This document shows, one piece after another, positions 1 through 6,338 of a DNA stretch of 7,155 nucleotides. Numbering within the stretch: the first letter of the stretch is position 1; each line of letters starts with the position of its first letter. The position numbers were made by a program, and so were the translations under genes. The notes beneath the pieces were generated by a model. The model worked only from the letters and a program-made list of their open reading frames with translations, was not told the DNA's origin and did not search any database. The stretch is from Pseudolabrys sp. (lineage in GTDB: Bacteria > Pseudomonadota > Alphaproteobacteria > Rhizobiales > Xanthobacteraceae): the NCBI GenBank assembly GCA_019246455.1, contig JAFAQJ010000060.1, positions 1 through 7,155 of the forward strand, in the 5' to 3' direction.

Positions 1-5
1 CTCCG

Positions 6-1301
6 TTATGGCTTAAAACAACCGGCGTTCATCTTGTCGGTGGCTTGAGCCACCGTTAACAGCCCGCCTGGAAAGGCCGAGTTGAGAACCTGTTCGAACG
101 TGTCTTTGCATTGGCCCTCGATAAAGTTTCTCGGCATACCCACGAAATACTTTTCACCCTCCTGGCGCTGTAGCAGTTGTTCAAAATAGGCCGCATAAGG
201 GCCACTGAATTTGCCGCCGGCGTCAACCTTGATCGCGGTTTGCAGATAGACCGTCTGCAGCCAGATCTTGCCCATTTCAGGCGTCGACATTGCATTGAGG
301 AATTCGGCCGCAAGTTTCTTATTGTTACTGGCCGCGTTGATCGCAAAACTCGCACCGATCCCCGAGGTCTTGCATTCGTTGCAGGTTCCGCCATCCATGG
401 CAGGAAACTGCATAATACCAAGAGGAAAATCGGGAGGCTGTCCGCCTTTCTCAACGGGAGCGAATGCTCGGCCAGTATACCAACTGCCCATCGGTAACAT
501 CAGCGCGCCCGGCTTGCTGTAGAAGTAGTAGTGAGACTCTCCAAGTTTCAAGGTCATGAAATTTTTCGGATACGCGCCAGCGTCGACTAGCTTCTTGACC
601 CACTCGAGCACTTCAATGACGCGAGGGTCGGTGAAGGACTGCTTTCCGGTCCAGAGCTTCCGATAATCGTCGGGCCCCAGCTTTCTGAGCAAGGCTTCAC
701 CAACGATATAGGCGCCGGGGAATGGACGATCACCAACGCCTTGCGCGATGGGCGTGACACCCGCCGCTTGCGCCTTTTTTACGAGATCCAAAAATTGGGC
801 CTGGGATAGCTGGCCATTTCCAGGCAGCGTCACTCCAAGTTTCGCGAGGATGTCTTTGTTGTAGTACAACTCATCGGTAAAAGCCTCTTGAGGCAGACCG
901 TATGTCTTGCCATCGCGCATCCAAACCTTGCGTGCCCAATCATGGATTGTGCTCCAGTCGACGAGGTCGTCGAGAGGAATGATATAGCCGCCTGTGATGA
1001 ATTGAGTTTGGTCGGGCTCAAGATAGAGGACATCAGGACCCTGACCCGCCGGCAACGCTGTCCGCAAAGCGGCAAACAGTGGATTTTTCTCGTACCAGGT
1101 AATCTTGACGTGGACCCCCGGATGACTTTTCTCGAGATTGCGCGCAGCTAATTCGCGAAAGGCGACCTTGGCTGGCTCGTCGGCCTCATGGCTCCAGACG
1201 GTGAGCGTGACGTCTTCGGCGCGGGCGAGTTGACCCGCGAAAATGACAGCAAGTGCCATCCACAGCGGGATGGCCCAAAGCATCGCGACGTTCTTCTTCA
1301 T
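6..1301 (-). CDS. Second extracellular solute-binding protein, family 1, SBP-B
   Basis: Periplasmic receptor of an ABC importer. The 431-aa precursor has a Sec signal peptide with cleavage expected after Ala28 (ARA|ED). The mature protein starts VTLTVWSHE and shows the family-1 layout: GPDVLYLEPD (88-97), a hinge-region segment YGLPQEAFTDELYYNKDIL (134-152), and the late ATFAIN-like strand GASFAINAAS (316-325) followed by the AAEFLNAM helix. It differs in sequence from SBP-A throughout and is not a recent duplicate. Four cysteines (307, 310, 398, 428) all lie in the mature part and could form disulfides. In sampled lines its GC is about 52%, against about 63% elsewhere. It ends in TAA five bases from the window edge, so what follows is unseen. 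It could be an alternative receptor for the upstream permeases, or the first gene of another transporter. Binding-protein identity is firm; partner and ligand are unknown. Confidence 0.92.
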   Translation of the reverse strand: MKKNVAMLWAIPLWMALAVIFAGQLARAEDVTLTVWSHEADEPAKVAFRELAARNLEKSHPGVHVKITWYEKNPLFAALRTALPAGQGPDVLYLEPDQTQFITGGYIIPLDDLVDWSTIHDWARKVWMRDGKTYGLPQEAFTDELYYNKDILAKLGVTLPGNGQLSQAQFLDLVKKAQAAGVTPIAQGVGDRPFPGAYIVGEALLRKLGPDDYRKLWTGKQSFTDPRVIEVLEWVKKLVDAGAYPKNFMTLKLGESHYYFYSKPGALMLPMGSWYTGRAFAPVEKGGQPPDFPLGIMQFPAMDGGTCNECKTSGIGASFAINAASNNKKLAAEFLNAMSTPEMGKIWLQTVYLQTAIKVDAGGKFSGPYAAYFEQLLQRQEGEKYFVGMPRNFIEGQCKDTFEQVLNSAFPGGLLTVAQATDKMNAGCFKP

Positions 1302-1408
1302 AGCCTCGCCCTCCTGCACTTAACGATGCGACCGCCTTTGCGCCGCCGCCAACTGCAAAACTAGCGAAAACCGACGGATTGAACAAATTGAATTATCTGA
1401 AGGCCATG
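1302..1408 (-). other. 107-bp gap, the largest in the window; no proven promoter or terminator
   Basis: This gap separates the RraA-like stop from SBP-B and is the only real break in an otherwise tightly packed array. It is richer in A/T near the RraA end and holds a short direct repeat (ATTGAA at 1378-1383 and 1387-1392 on the plus strand). I find no strong hairpin with a T-run and no convincing -35/-10 pair. The ribosome site of SBP-B sits at its downstream end. A weak or regulated promoter for SBP-B here is possible but unproven. Confidence 0.35.
1309..1315 (-). promoter_or_regulatory. Strong ribosome binding site that decides the SBP-B start
   Basis: Minus-strand AGGAGGG ends 7 nt before the ATG at 1301. 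A longer reading from a GTG at 1319 would place this Shine-Dalgarno sequence inside the coding region as Gln-Glu-Gly and add six residues before the signal peptide, so the ATG at 1301 is preferred. Confidence 0.8.
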
Positions 1409-2131
1409 CTAGCGCTGCGTGAGTTTCCTGATGTGCGCAAAACGATTATGCCGGGCGTAGACCGCCTCGCGATCATCGCCGCGTTGGAGGTCGGCGCGGA
1501 TCCTCGCCTCCATTTGCTCGACGATTTCCCCGTCGTGCACGACTTGAGCGAGGTGAATTGCCGGAATGACGAGAACGCCATCAGCGTCACTATGAATAAT
1601 GTCACCAGGCCTGACCTCGACAAGTACGCCACGTTGGCCCGGCAAAGAGATCTGAACGTCGATCTCACAAAAAGCCCACAAGCCCTTGTTGCTCATCGGC
1701 CCGACGAAGGTTGCGATTACAGGGAGCCCCATTTGATTGCACTCTTCGGCATCCCGAATGCCGCCATCGGTGACAACGCCGACGCAACCCCGCAAGCGCC
1801 AGCTGAGCGCGACGTTCCCGCCGATTACCGCGCCAACCTTGTGACCGCCTGTTGCGATGACAGCGACACATCCCGGCGTGATGCGCCGATCCGTTTCGAA
1901 AACCGGCTTCGAACCGTTGGGAAGGTTCGCGGGTTCGTCGCCCTCCCGGCCGAGCAGGCAGAGTGCCGGCCCCGCAAAAGCGTTCGGCGGCCCGACGGCG
2001 CGGATCGATGACGCCAACACCTGGCCCGCAAGTCCCATTGCCGCTAACACGTCGCTGATCACCGCCGTTGGCAAGGCGACAAGTTTCTTGCAGAGCGCTT
2101 CAACCGGCTGGCCCGACACTGGCGCGTGCAT
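1409..2131 (-). CDS. RraA-like / HMG-CHA aldolase-family protein (likely catabolic lyase)
   Basis: The 240-aa protein belongs to the RraA-like family, which includes metal-dependent 4-hydroxy-4-methyl-2-oxoglutarate / 4-carboxy-4-hydroxy-2-oxoadipate aldolases that also decarboxylate oxaloacetate. Seen: an N-terminal LPTAVISDVLAAMG helix (20-33), GGNVA (104-108), TDGGIRDAEE (121-130) and PGDIIHSDADGVLVIP (175-190). Gly105, Arg126 and Asp127 fit G-X20-R-D-X2-E; in true HMG aldolases the first position is an acidic residue. E. coli RraA, which inhibits RNase E, is only about 160 aa. The longer length and catabolic operon argue for an enzyme here, and labels such as 'RNase E regulator' or 'demethylmenaquinone methyltransferase' should be avoided. 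The ATG at 2131 follows AGGGAGA by about 6-7 nt, and this site overlaps the upstream stop TAG, so the two genes are tightly linked with 11 bp between them. The family is secure; the reaction is inferred. Confidence 0.88.
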   Translation of the reverse strand: MHAPVSGQPVEALCKKLVALPTAVISDVLAAMGLAGQVLASSIRAVGPPNAFAGPALCLLGREGDEPANLPNGSKPVFETDRRITPGCVAVIATGGHKVGAVIGGNVALSWRLRGCVGVVTDGGIRDAEECNQMGLPVIATFVGPMSNKGLWAFCEIDVQISLPGQRGVLVEVRPGDIIHSDADGVLVIPAIHLAQVVHDGEIVEQMEARIRADLQRGDDREAVYARHNRFAHIRKLTQR

Positions 2132-2137
2132 TGCAAT

Positions 2138-2144
2138 TCTCCCT
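2138..2144 (-). promoter_or_regulatory. Ribosome binding site for the RraA-like gene, overlapping the dehydrogenase stop
   Basis: Minus-strand AGGGAGA overlaps the TAG stop of the dehydrogenase and ends 6 nt before the ATG at 2131. This arrangement favours re-initiation by ribosomes that have just ended the upstream gene, tying dehydrogenase and RraA-like protein levels together. Confidence 0.65.
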
Positions 2145-3261
2145 AAACCGTCCTGTCGGAGCCGAGTTCGGCTCCCAGGACGCGCAACTGCGTGACAAGC
2201 TTGACCGAAAGCGGAATACCGTTGGCCCGCCTGTTACGTTCTTTCTCAAACTCGAGTTGACCGGGGATCACCATGCGCTCGGTGCCCGGTGCAAGGTCGG
2301 ACGACTTGATCATCCGGATCATATCGTCCATCCGATTCTTGAATTGCTCGACCGGCATGAATGCCGAAGGGTCTATGGCGATACAAAAATGGCCAAGGCC
2401 CTGCGGCAGCTCGCGCGGCGCGTTGTAGAGATCGCGAATAGCGCTACCGATCAGCGCGCCGGTCAGCACGCCGGAGACAATTTCGATAAACATCGTAATG
2501 CCGAAACCTTTGTGGCCGCCGATCGGTAGAATCCAGCCGCCGTCCAGGACCTTGGCTGGGTCGTCGGTCGCCTGCGCATTGCGATCGACGCCCCAGCCGA
2601 AGGGAATCTTTTCACGGCGGTCGGCCATGTAGATCAGTTTGCCGCGATTGGTCACGCCCAACGCGGCGTCGATCACGAACGGCTCTTCTTTGTTGGTGGG
2701 GGCTCCCGCCGTGAACGGCAGCGGGCCAGTCATTTTTGTCTTGCCGCCCCATGCCGGCATGTTGGGCGAGCCGTTGGTCGCAACGATCGCGATCATGTCG
2801 CGCTTAAGCGCGTGCAAGACATAGTAGGCCGCCTCACCGTGATGATTGCTGTTGAATACGCCGGCCGCGCCTATGCCGTTAGCCTTGGCTTTGTCGATGG
2901 CGCGGTCCATCGCCGCGATCGTGAGCACCTGCCCGATGCCGTCTTCGCCGTCCAACAGCACGGTTGAAGCGGTTTCGCGTATCACGCGACCTTTGCGCCC
3001 GGGCCGGAACCCGCCGGCCCGGATTTTCTCGACATAGATCGGCACACGCAGCACGCCATGCGACTGCATGCCGCGCAGGTCGGCGAGAACCAGCGCGTCC
3101 GCGACCAATGCGGCTTCGTCTGGCGGCATCCCTGCCCGGAGAAGAACATCATGGACCAGCGCCGTCAGCCGGCCGGCGTCAATCAAAATCTCATCAGCTG
3201 GCCGGGGGGAAGAAGCCGGAGCGGCCAAATGAGGCCGCTCCGCAACGTTTGGCTGAACCAT
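2143..3261 (-). CDS. Ldh-family (malate/L-lactate/ureidoglycolate dehydrogenase-like) NAD(P)-dependent oxidoreductase
   Basis: Cytoplasmic oxidoreductase of the Ldh_2 fold family (YiaK, AllD, ComC, MdH), which interconverts 2-hydroxy acids and 2-oxo acids, or reduces cyclic imino acids, with NAD(P). In the 372-aa protein I see the catalytic-histidine motif SHGVLR (67-72), NSNHHGEAA (137-145), the GSPNMPAWGG loop (164-173), FVIDAA (195-200), and GGHKGFGI (248-255) followed by the EIVSGVLTGA helix. These match the family in order and spacing. Two usual features are altered: the 'TNP' stretch reads TGP (178-180), and the 'D-x-A-T-S' motif reads DAALG (198-202). The ATG at 3261 shares a base with the SBP-A stop and has only a weak ribosome site, so translational coupling is likely. 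About 25 N-terminal residues, rich in Pro and Ala, precede the domain. Adjacent transport and RraA genes suggest catabolism of the imported compound. The exact substrate is open. Confidence 0.9.
   Translation of the reverse strand: MVQPNVAERPHLAAPASSPRPADEILIDAGRLTALVHDVLLRAGMPPDEAALVADALVLADLRGMQSHGVLRVPIYVEKIRAGGFRPGRKGRVIRETASTVLLDGEDGIGQVLTIAAMDRAIDKAKANGIGAAGVFNSNHHGEAAYYVLHALKRDMIAIVATNGSPNMPAWGGKTKMTGPLPFTAGAPTNKEEPFVIDAALGVTNRGKLIYMADRREKIPFGWGVDRNAQATDDPAKVLDGGWILPIGGHKGFGITMFIEIVSGVLTGALIGSAIRDLYNAPRELPQGLGHFCIAIDPSAFMPVEQFKNRMDDMIRMIKSSDLAPGTERMVIPGQLEFEKERNRRANGIPLSVKLVTQLRVLGAELGSDRTV
3217..3242 (-). repeat. Perfect 10-bp inverted repeat (hairpin) at the SBP-A / dehydrogenase junction
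   Basis: On the plus strand CGGAGCGGCC (3217-3226), a 6-nt spacer AAATGA, then GGCCGCTCCG (3233-3242). The arms match perfectly and nine of ten pairs are G-C, so the transcript should form a very stable stem. It begins 18 nt after the SBP-A stop codon and covers codons 7-15 of the dehydrogenase as annotated from its ATG. No uridine tract follows in the direction of transcription, so a classical intrinsic terminator is not supported. A role in protecting the 3' end of the SBP-A message, or in limiting downstream expression, is inferred by analogy with hairpins after binding-protein genes in other ABC operons. Confidence 0.7.
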
Positions 3262-4514
3262 CAGTAGGCTCGCATACTGTTGTAGCTCTTCTCCGCTTCG
3301 CGGAGTGCTTCCTCGGGCTTTTGCTTGTCCGCCATCACGTTGGTGATCGCGACGCCAAGCGATTCCTGCAGCGCATCGGTGTTGAGCGGCCACTTGAAGT
3401 TCATGGCGTTCGAACCGATGACCTCGAGCAAAGGCTTGATGTGCGCGGTATCCGGCGCGTTCGGGTCGACTTTTGCCGCCGCACTTTTGCGCATTGGCAG
3501 ATAGCCGGCCACCTTGGCCTGCATGATCTGGACATCCGGCGACGTCCAATACGAGACCAACTTCCACGCTAGGTCGGGCTCCTTCGCAGCCGCGGGAATG
3601 CCGAGATTCCAGCCCTCAACGAAGACAGGCTGAACGCCATCACTATCCAGCAGCGGCACCGGCATAAAGTCCATCTTGGCGCCTTGCGGAATCTTGCCGC
3701 GCAGCGTCAGCAGCCAGTGCGAACCCTGAAAGTAGTAACCGACGCGGCCCGCTTCATCCAATGTGCGCACCTGGTCCGGACCTGTCAGGCCCACGTCGAG
3801 CGGCATCACCTTGTCCTTTTGGACAAGATCATGGATGTAGTTCATGACCCTGATCGCCTGCGGGCTGACGAAATCGGCCGAGCCATCGGGCTTGAGCAGC
3901 TTGCCGCCAAGTGCGACGACGGCCGGAATATAGAACTTCTCGGCGGAGTCCTGCTTCGGATCAAAGCCGATCCCGACGCCAACGAACGTCGGTCCCTGCA
4001 GTTCCTGCATTTTCTTGGCGGATGCGACGAGCTCCGTCAAATTCCTCGGCTTGCCCATTCCAGTCTTTTCAACGAGATCGGAACGATACAAGAAGCCGAG
4101 CGCACGGACTTCATAAGGAACGCCGTATATCTTCTTGTCCGCGCCGATTGCGTTCGGCATCAGGATGTAATCCGAACGCTGTCCTGTCTTGTCGAGATAG
4201 TCGTCGAGCGGCTTGAGGAAGTTGGCCGCGACAACACGCTGGATGCGGCCCGAATTGAGCATGGTGACGTCAGGCACTTTGCCCGCCTGCGCCGCTTTCA
4301 TGAAAGCGAGATTGATCTGGTTCCAGGCGAAGATCGTCGGCTTGATCTTCACGTCAGGATTTTGCTGCTCGAACGCGCTAATGATTTGCGCCAGCGCCTT
4401 TGAGCGCGGGCTGTCACCGGCAGGGTCGATAAAGGTCCACAGCTCCAGCGACTTCTCGGCGTGAGCGAGAACCGGCAGTAAACAAAGCATCGCCGCTAAA
4501 AGTATTCGTCTCAT
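3261..4514 (-). CDS. Extracellular solute-binding protein, family 1 (UgpB/MalE-like), SBP-A
   Basis: Periplasmic receptor that captures the substrate and delivers it to the two permeases. The 417-aa precursor has a clear Sec signal peptide, MRRILLAAMLCLLPVLAHA, with cleavage expected after Ala19 (AHA|EK). The mature protein opens with the beta-strand LELWTF and has the family-1 pattern of an ITAFE-like helix, a PDVTMLNSG strand, a YGVPYEVRALGFLYR segment and the C-terminal ALREAEKSYNSM helix. The mature part contains no cysteine. The ATG at 4514 follows GGGAGGA by 6 nt; a longer in-frame extension to 4628 reaches back into the permease gene and lacks signal-peptide character, so I rejected it. 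The stop TGA shares its A with the ATG of the dehydrogenase gene (TGATG). Its position after both permeases, rather than first, is less common but well known. It is the natural partner of the adjacent permeases; the ligand cannot be read from the sequence. Confidence 0.93.
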   Translation of the reverse strand: MRRILLAAMLCLLPVLAHAEKSLELWTFIDPAGDSPRSKALAQIISAFEQQNPDVKIKPTIFAWNQINLAFMKAAQAGKVPDVTMLNSGRIQRVVAANFLKPLDDYLDKTGQRSDYILMPNAIGADKKIYGVPYEVRALGFLYRSDLVEKTGMGKPRNLTELVASAKKMQELQGPTFVGVGIGFDPKQDSAEKFYIPAVVALGGKLLKPDGSADFVSPQAIRVMNYIHDLVQKDKVMPLDVGLTGPDQVRTLDEAGRVGYYFQGSHWLLTLRGKIPQGAKMDFMPVPLLDSDGVQPVFVEGWNLGIPAAAKEPDLAWKLVSYWTSPDVQIMQAKVAGYLPMRKSAAAKVDPNAPDTAHIKPLLEVIGSNAMNFKWPLNTDALQESLGVAITNVMADKQKPEEALREAEKSYNSMRAY

Positions 4515-4520
4515 CTTACG

Positions 4521-4527
4521 TCCTCCC
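4521..4527 (-). promoter_or_regulatory. Strong ribosome binding site for SBP-A, fixing its start
   Basis: Minus-strand GGGAGGA ends 6 nt before the ATG at 4514, in the 46-bp spacer after the permease stop. It places the start exactly at the beginning of the signal peptide and gives this highly needed subunit its own efficient initiation site within the polycistronic message. Confidence 0.75.
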
Positions 4528-4560
4528 ATTTGAACTCGACTTGTTTCCTTCCCATCACCG

Positions 4561-5424
4561 TCAGCCTTTGACCGCTCCGGCGGACAGGCCTTGCACGAAC
4601 GCCTTCTGCAGAAACGCGTAGACCACAAGCACCGGGACCATGGCGGTGACCGCGGCTGCGGTGAGCCGTCCCCACTGCACGCCGACTTCGGTCAGATTGG
4701 CGTAGATGCCGACTTGAACGACCCTGGCGGTCTCGGATTGGACGAGGCTGTAGCCCAGCAAGAACTCGTTCCAGATATTCGCGAAAATCAGAACCGCGCC
4801 GGCGACCAATCCCGGCTTCATCAGCGGCAAAGTGATGCGATAGAACACCCCCAGCCGCGAATAGCCATCGATACGGCCCGCCTCTTCCAGCTCGTTCGGG
4901 ATAACGATGACAAAGCCGCGCAATAGCCAAACCAGCGTCGGCGTCAGCCAAGCGCCATAGACGAGGATGAGAACCAGCACCGTGTCGTAGATACCGGCTT
5001 CGACCGACAGCATGTAGAGCGGGATAACGACGGCGACGCCTGGAATCATGATGGTCGAGAACATCGCGAACATCAGGACATTGCTACCCCAGAAACGATA
5101 CCGCGCGACGGCATGCGCCGCGTGCGAGGCGCACAGCAGACACAGACAAGTCGCCACTAAAACGATGATCGCCGTGTTTAAGAGGTAGTGTAGATAAGTG
5201 CCGTTGTTGAAAACCGCGCCGAAATAATTTTCGAACGTCAGGTCGTGCGGGAAGAACGTCGGCGGATAGAGCGCGACCTCGCGCGGGCTCTTGAGCGACG
5301 TCAACACGGCCCATAAGATCGGCACGATAGCGAACAAGGTGGCGAACAATAGCAAGGCGGCCGCGGCGGCATTGGCCGCGTAGCTTTGCCTGCGCCTTCG
5401 CTTCGCGCGCCCGTCGACCGTCAT
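4561..5424 (-). CDS. ABC transporter permease, MalG/UgpE type (COG0395-like)
   Basis: Second inner-membrane permease, pairing with the MalF-type subunit to form the translocation path. The protein is 287 aa, normal for the family, with a basic cytoplasmic N-terminus (RAKRRRRQ) and about six hydrophobic segments (near 17-39, 80-104, 113-138, 147-170, 203-222 and 256-275). The EAA loop EEAGRIDGYSRLGVFYRITLP (180-200) has the invariant Gly187 and the closing LP. The C-terminal FVQGLSAGAVKG ending is the classic MalG/UgpE tail. The ATG at 5424 overlaps the preceding TGA (ATGA) and has GGAG 8 nt upstream. The same reading frame stays open far upstream, but that extension is only the antiparallel shadow of the MalF-type gene and is not coding. 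A 46-bp spacer separates it from the binding-protein gene. Family assignment is firm; substrate unknown. Confidence 0.95.
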   Translation of the reverse strand: MTVDGRAKRRRRQSYAANAAAAALLLFATLFAIVPILWAVLTSLKSPREVALYPPTFFPHDLTFENYFGAVFNNGTYLHYLLNTAIIVLVATCLCLLCASHAAHAVARYRFWGSNVLMFAMFSTIMIPGVAVVIPLYMLSVEAGIYDTVLVLILVYGAWLTPTLVWLLRGFVIVIPNELEEAGRIDGYSRLGVFYRITLPLMKPGLVAGAVLIFANIWNEFLLGYSLVQSETARVVQVGIYANLTEVGVQWGRLTAAAVTAMVPVLVVYAFLQKAFVQGLSAGAVKG

Positions 5425-6338
5425 GCACCATGCTCCGTTCGCAGGACGCGGACAAAAGCCATCGTGAACATGAGATTGAGCAAGAAGATCATAACGGCGC
5501 CCGCCGATCCGACGCCGATCCGAAGCAGCGTAAAGGCTTCGTGGAAAACTTTTGTTGCCATAGTTTCGGTAGCGCCATTTGGACCGCCGCTGGTCATGAC
5601 GAGAATGATCTCGACGCTCTTGAAGGCGTGCAGCGACGTCAGGACGATTGTCATCATCGTGGTGTTGCGCACGAGTGGCACCGTGATTTTCCAGAACCGC
5701 CGCCAGGCCGACGCACCGTCGATGCGCGCCGCTTCGATGAGATCGCCTGGCACCGATTGCAGGGCGGCAAGAACAAACACCATCACCAATGGCGTCGCCG
5801 CCCAGACGCTCGCGACGATGACCGACGTCATGGCCGCCGTCGAATTTGTAATGATGTTCGGCATCGTGATGCCGACTTTGTCGAGAAGGTAGGGCGCGAG
5901 CCCATATTGCGGGTTGCCGATCCAAGCCCACAGCAACGCGCCGACCAGATTGGATACAAGCCACGGCGTAATCAGGATGGTGCGAAAGACGCCGCGGAAC
6001 GGCAGGGGACGATTAAGGACCAGCGCCAGCGCAAAGCCGAACGGCACCGCCAGCACGACCGTTCCAGCGACGAAAATCAGCGAGTTCTTAAGGGTCTCGG
6101 CACCGTTCAGCGTGAAAAGGAAGTCGCTGTAGTTGTCGAGGCCAACAAACCGGCCGAGCGAGAGCGTGCTCGAGCGGAAAAAGCTTTGAACGATGGCGTA
6201 GCCGATCGGGATGAAGGAGACGCCGGCAATCAAAATGAACGCTGGTGCAAACATCAAATAGGGAAACAGGGGGCCGCGGCGGCTGGCCGGCCGGTCCACC
6301 ATCATCAAGTCGTCCGTATCGCCGACGTTAACGCTCAC
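5421..6338 (-). CDS. ABC transporter permease, MalF/UgpA type (COG1175-like)
   Basis: Inner-membrane permease, first half of the heterodimeric channel of the importer. The 305-residue protein shows about six hydrophobic segments (roughly 28-50, 86-108, 117-140, 171-193, 226-246 and 275-297). Its cytoplasmic EAA loop, EAARIDGASAWRRFWKITVP (202-221), contains the invariant Gly208 that docks on the ATPase. I chose the GTG start at 6338 because GGAGAGGAG lies 8 nt upstream; the first 11 nt then overlap the ATPase gene. The alternative ATGs at 6305 and 6302 would give proteins 11 or 12 residues shorter and have no comparable ribosome site; either way all membrane segments are kept. It ends in TGA within an ATGA overlap with the next permease, indicating translational coupling. 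The family call is firm. The transported compound is unknown; family members carry sugars, polyols, glycerol-3-phosphate and related solutes. Confidence 0.95.
   Translation of the reverse strand: MSVNVGDTDDLMMVDRPASRRGPLFPYLMFAPAFILIAGVSFIPIGYAIVQSFFRSSTLSLGRFVGLDNYSDFLFTLNGAETLKNSLIFVAGTVVLAVPFGFALALVLNRPLPFRGVFRTILITPWLVSNLVGALLWAWIGNPQYGLAPYLLDKVGITMPNIITNSTAAMTSVIVASVWAATPLVMVFVLAALQSVPGDLIEAARIDGASAWRRFWKITVPLVRNTTMMTIVLTSLHAFKSVEIILVMTSGGPNGATETMATKVFHEAFTLLRIGVGSAGAVMIFLLNLMFTMAFVRVLRTEHGA

Noticed and set aside
1379..2011. 210-codon open frame on the plus strand, opposite the RraA-like gene
   Set aside because: The minus strand shows clear RraA-family motifs over the same bases; the plus-strand product resembles no protein I know.
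1409..2131. Reading the RraA-like gene as a regulator of ribonuclease activity or a menaquinone methyltransferase
   Set aside because: Both labels come from early annotation of the family. Length, active-site R-D pair and the catabolic operon fit a lyase better, and there is no methyltransferase motif.
3217..3242. Calling the 10-bp hairpin a Rho-independent terminator
   Set aside because: No run of uridines follows the stem in the direction of transcription, and the dehydrogenase reading frame runs through it.
3262..3567. Upstream in-frame extension of the dehydrogenase to a 474-aa protein
   Set aside because: It would overlap about 300 bp of SBP-A coding sequence, and the extra residues show no domain; the ATG at the TGATG overlap is more sensible.
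2964..3572. 202-codon open frame on the plus strand across the dehydrogenase / SBP-A junction
   Set aside because: Arg-rich shadow that spans the junction of two well-supported minus-strand genes.
3684..4403. 239-codon open frame on the plus strand, opposite SBP-A
   Set aside because: No recognisable motif, charged low-complexity composition, and fully contained within a confident binding-protein gene on the other strand.
5425..5964. Upstream in-frame extension of the MalG-type permease to 467 aa
   Set aside because: The added part lies inside the MalF-type gene in another frame and has no membrane character; the family length of about 287 aa is met from the ATG at 5424.
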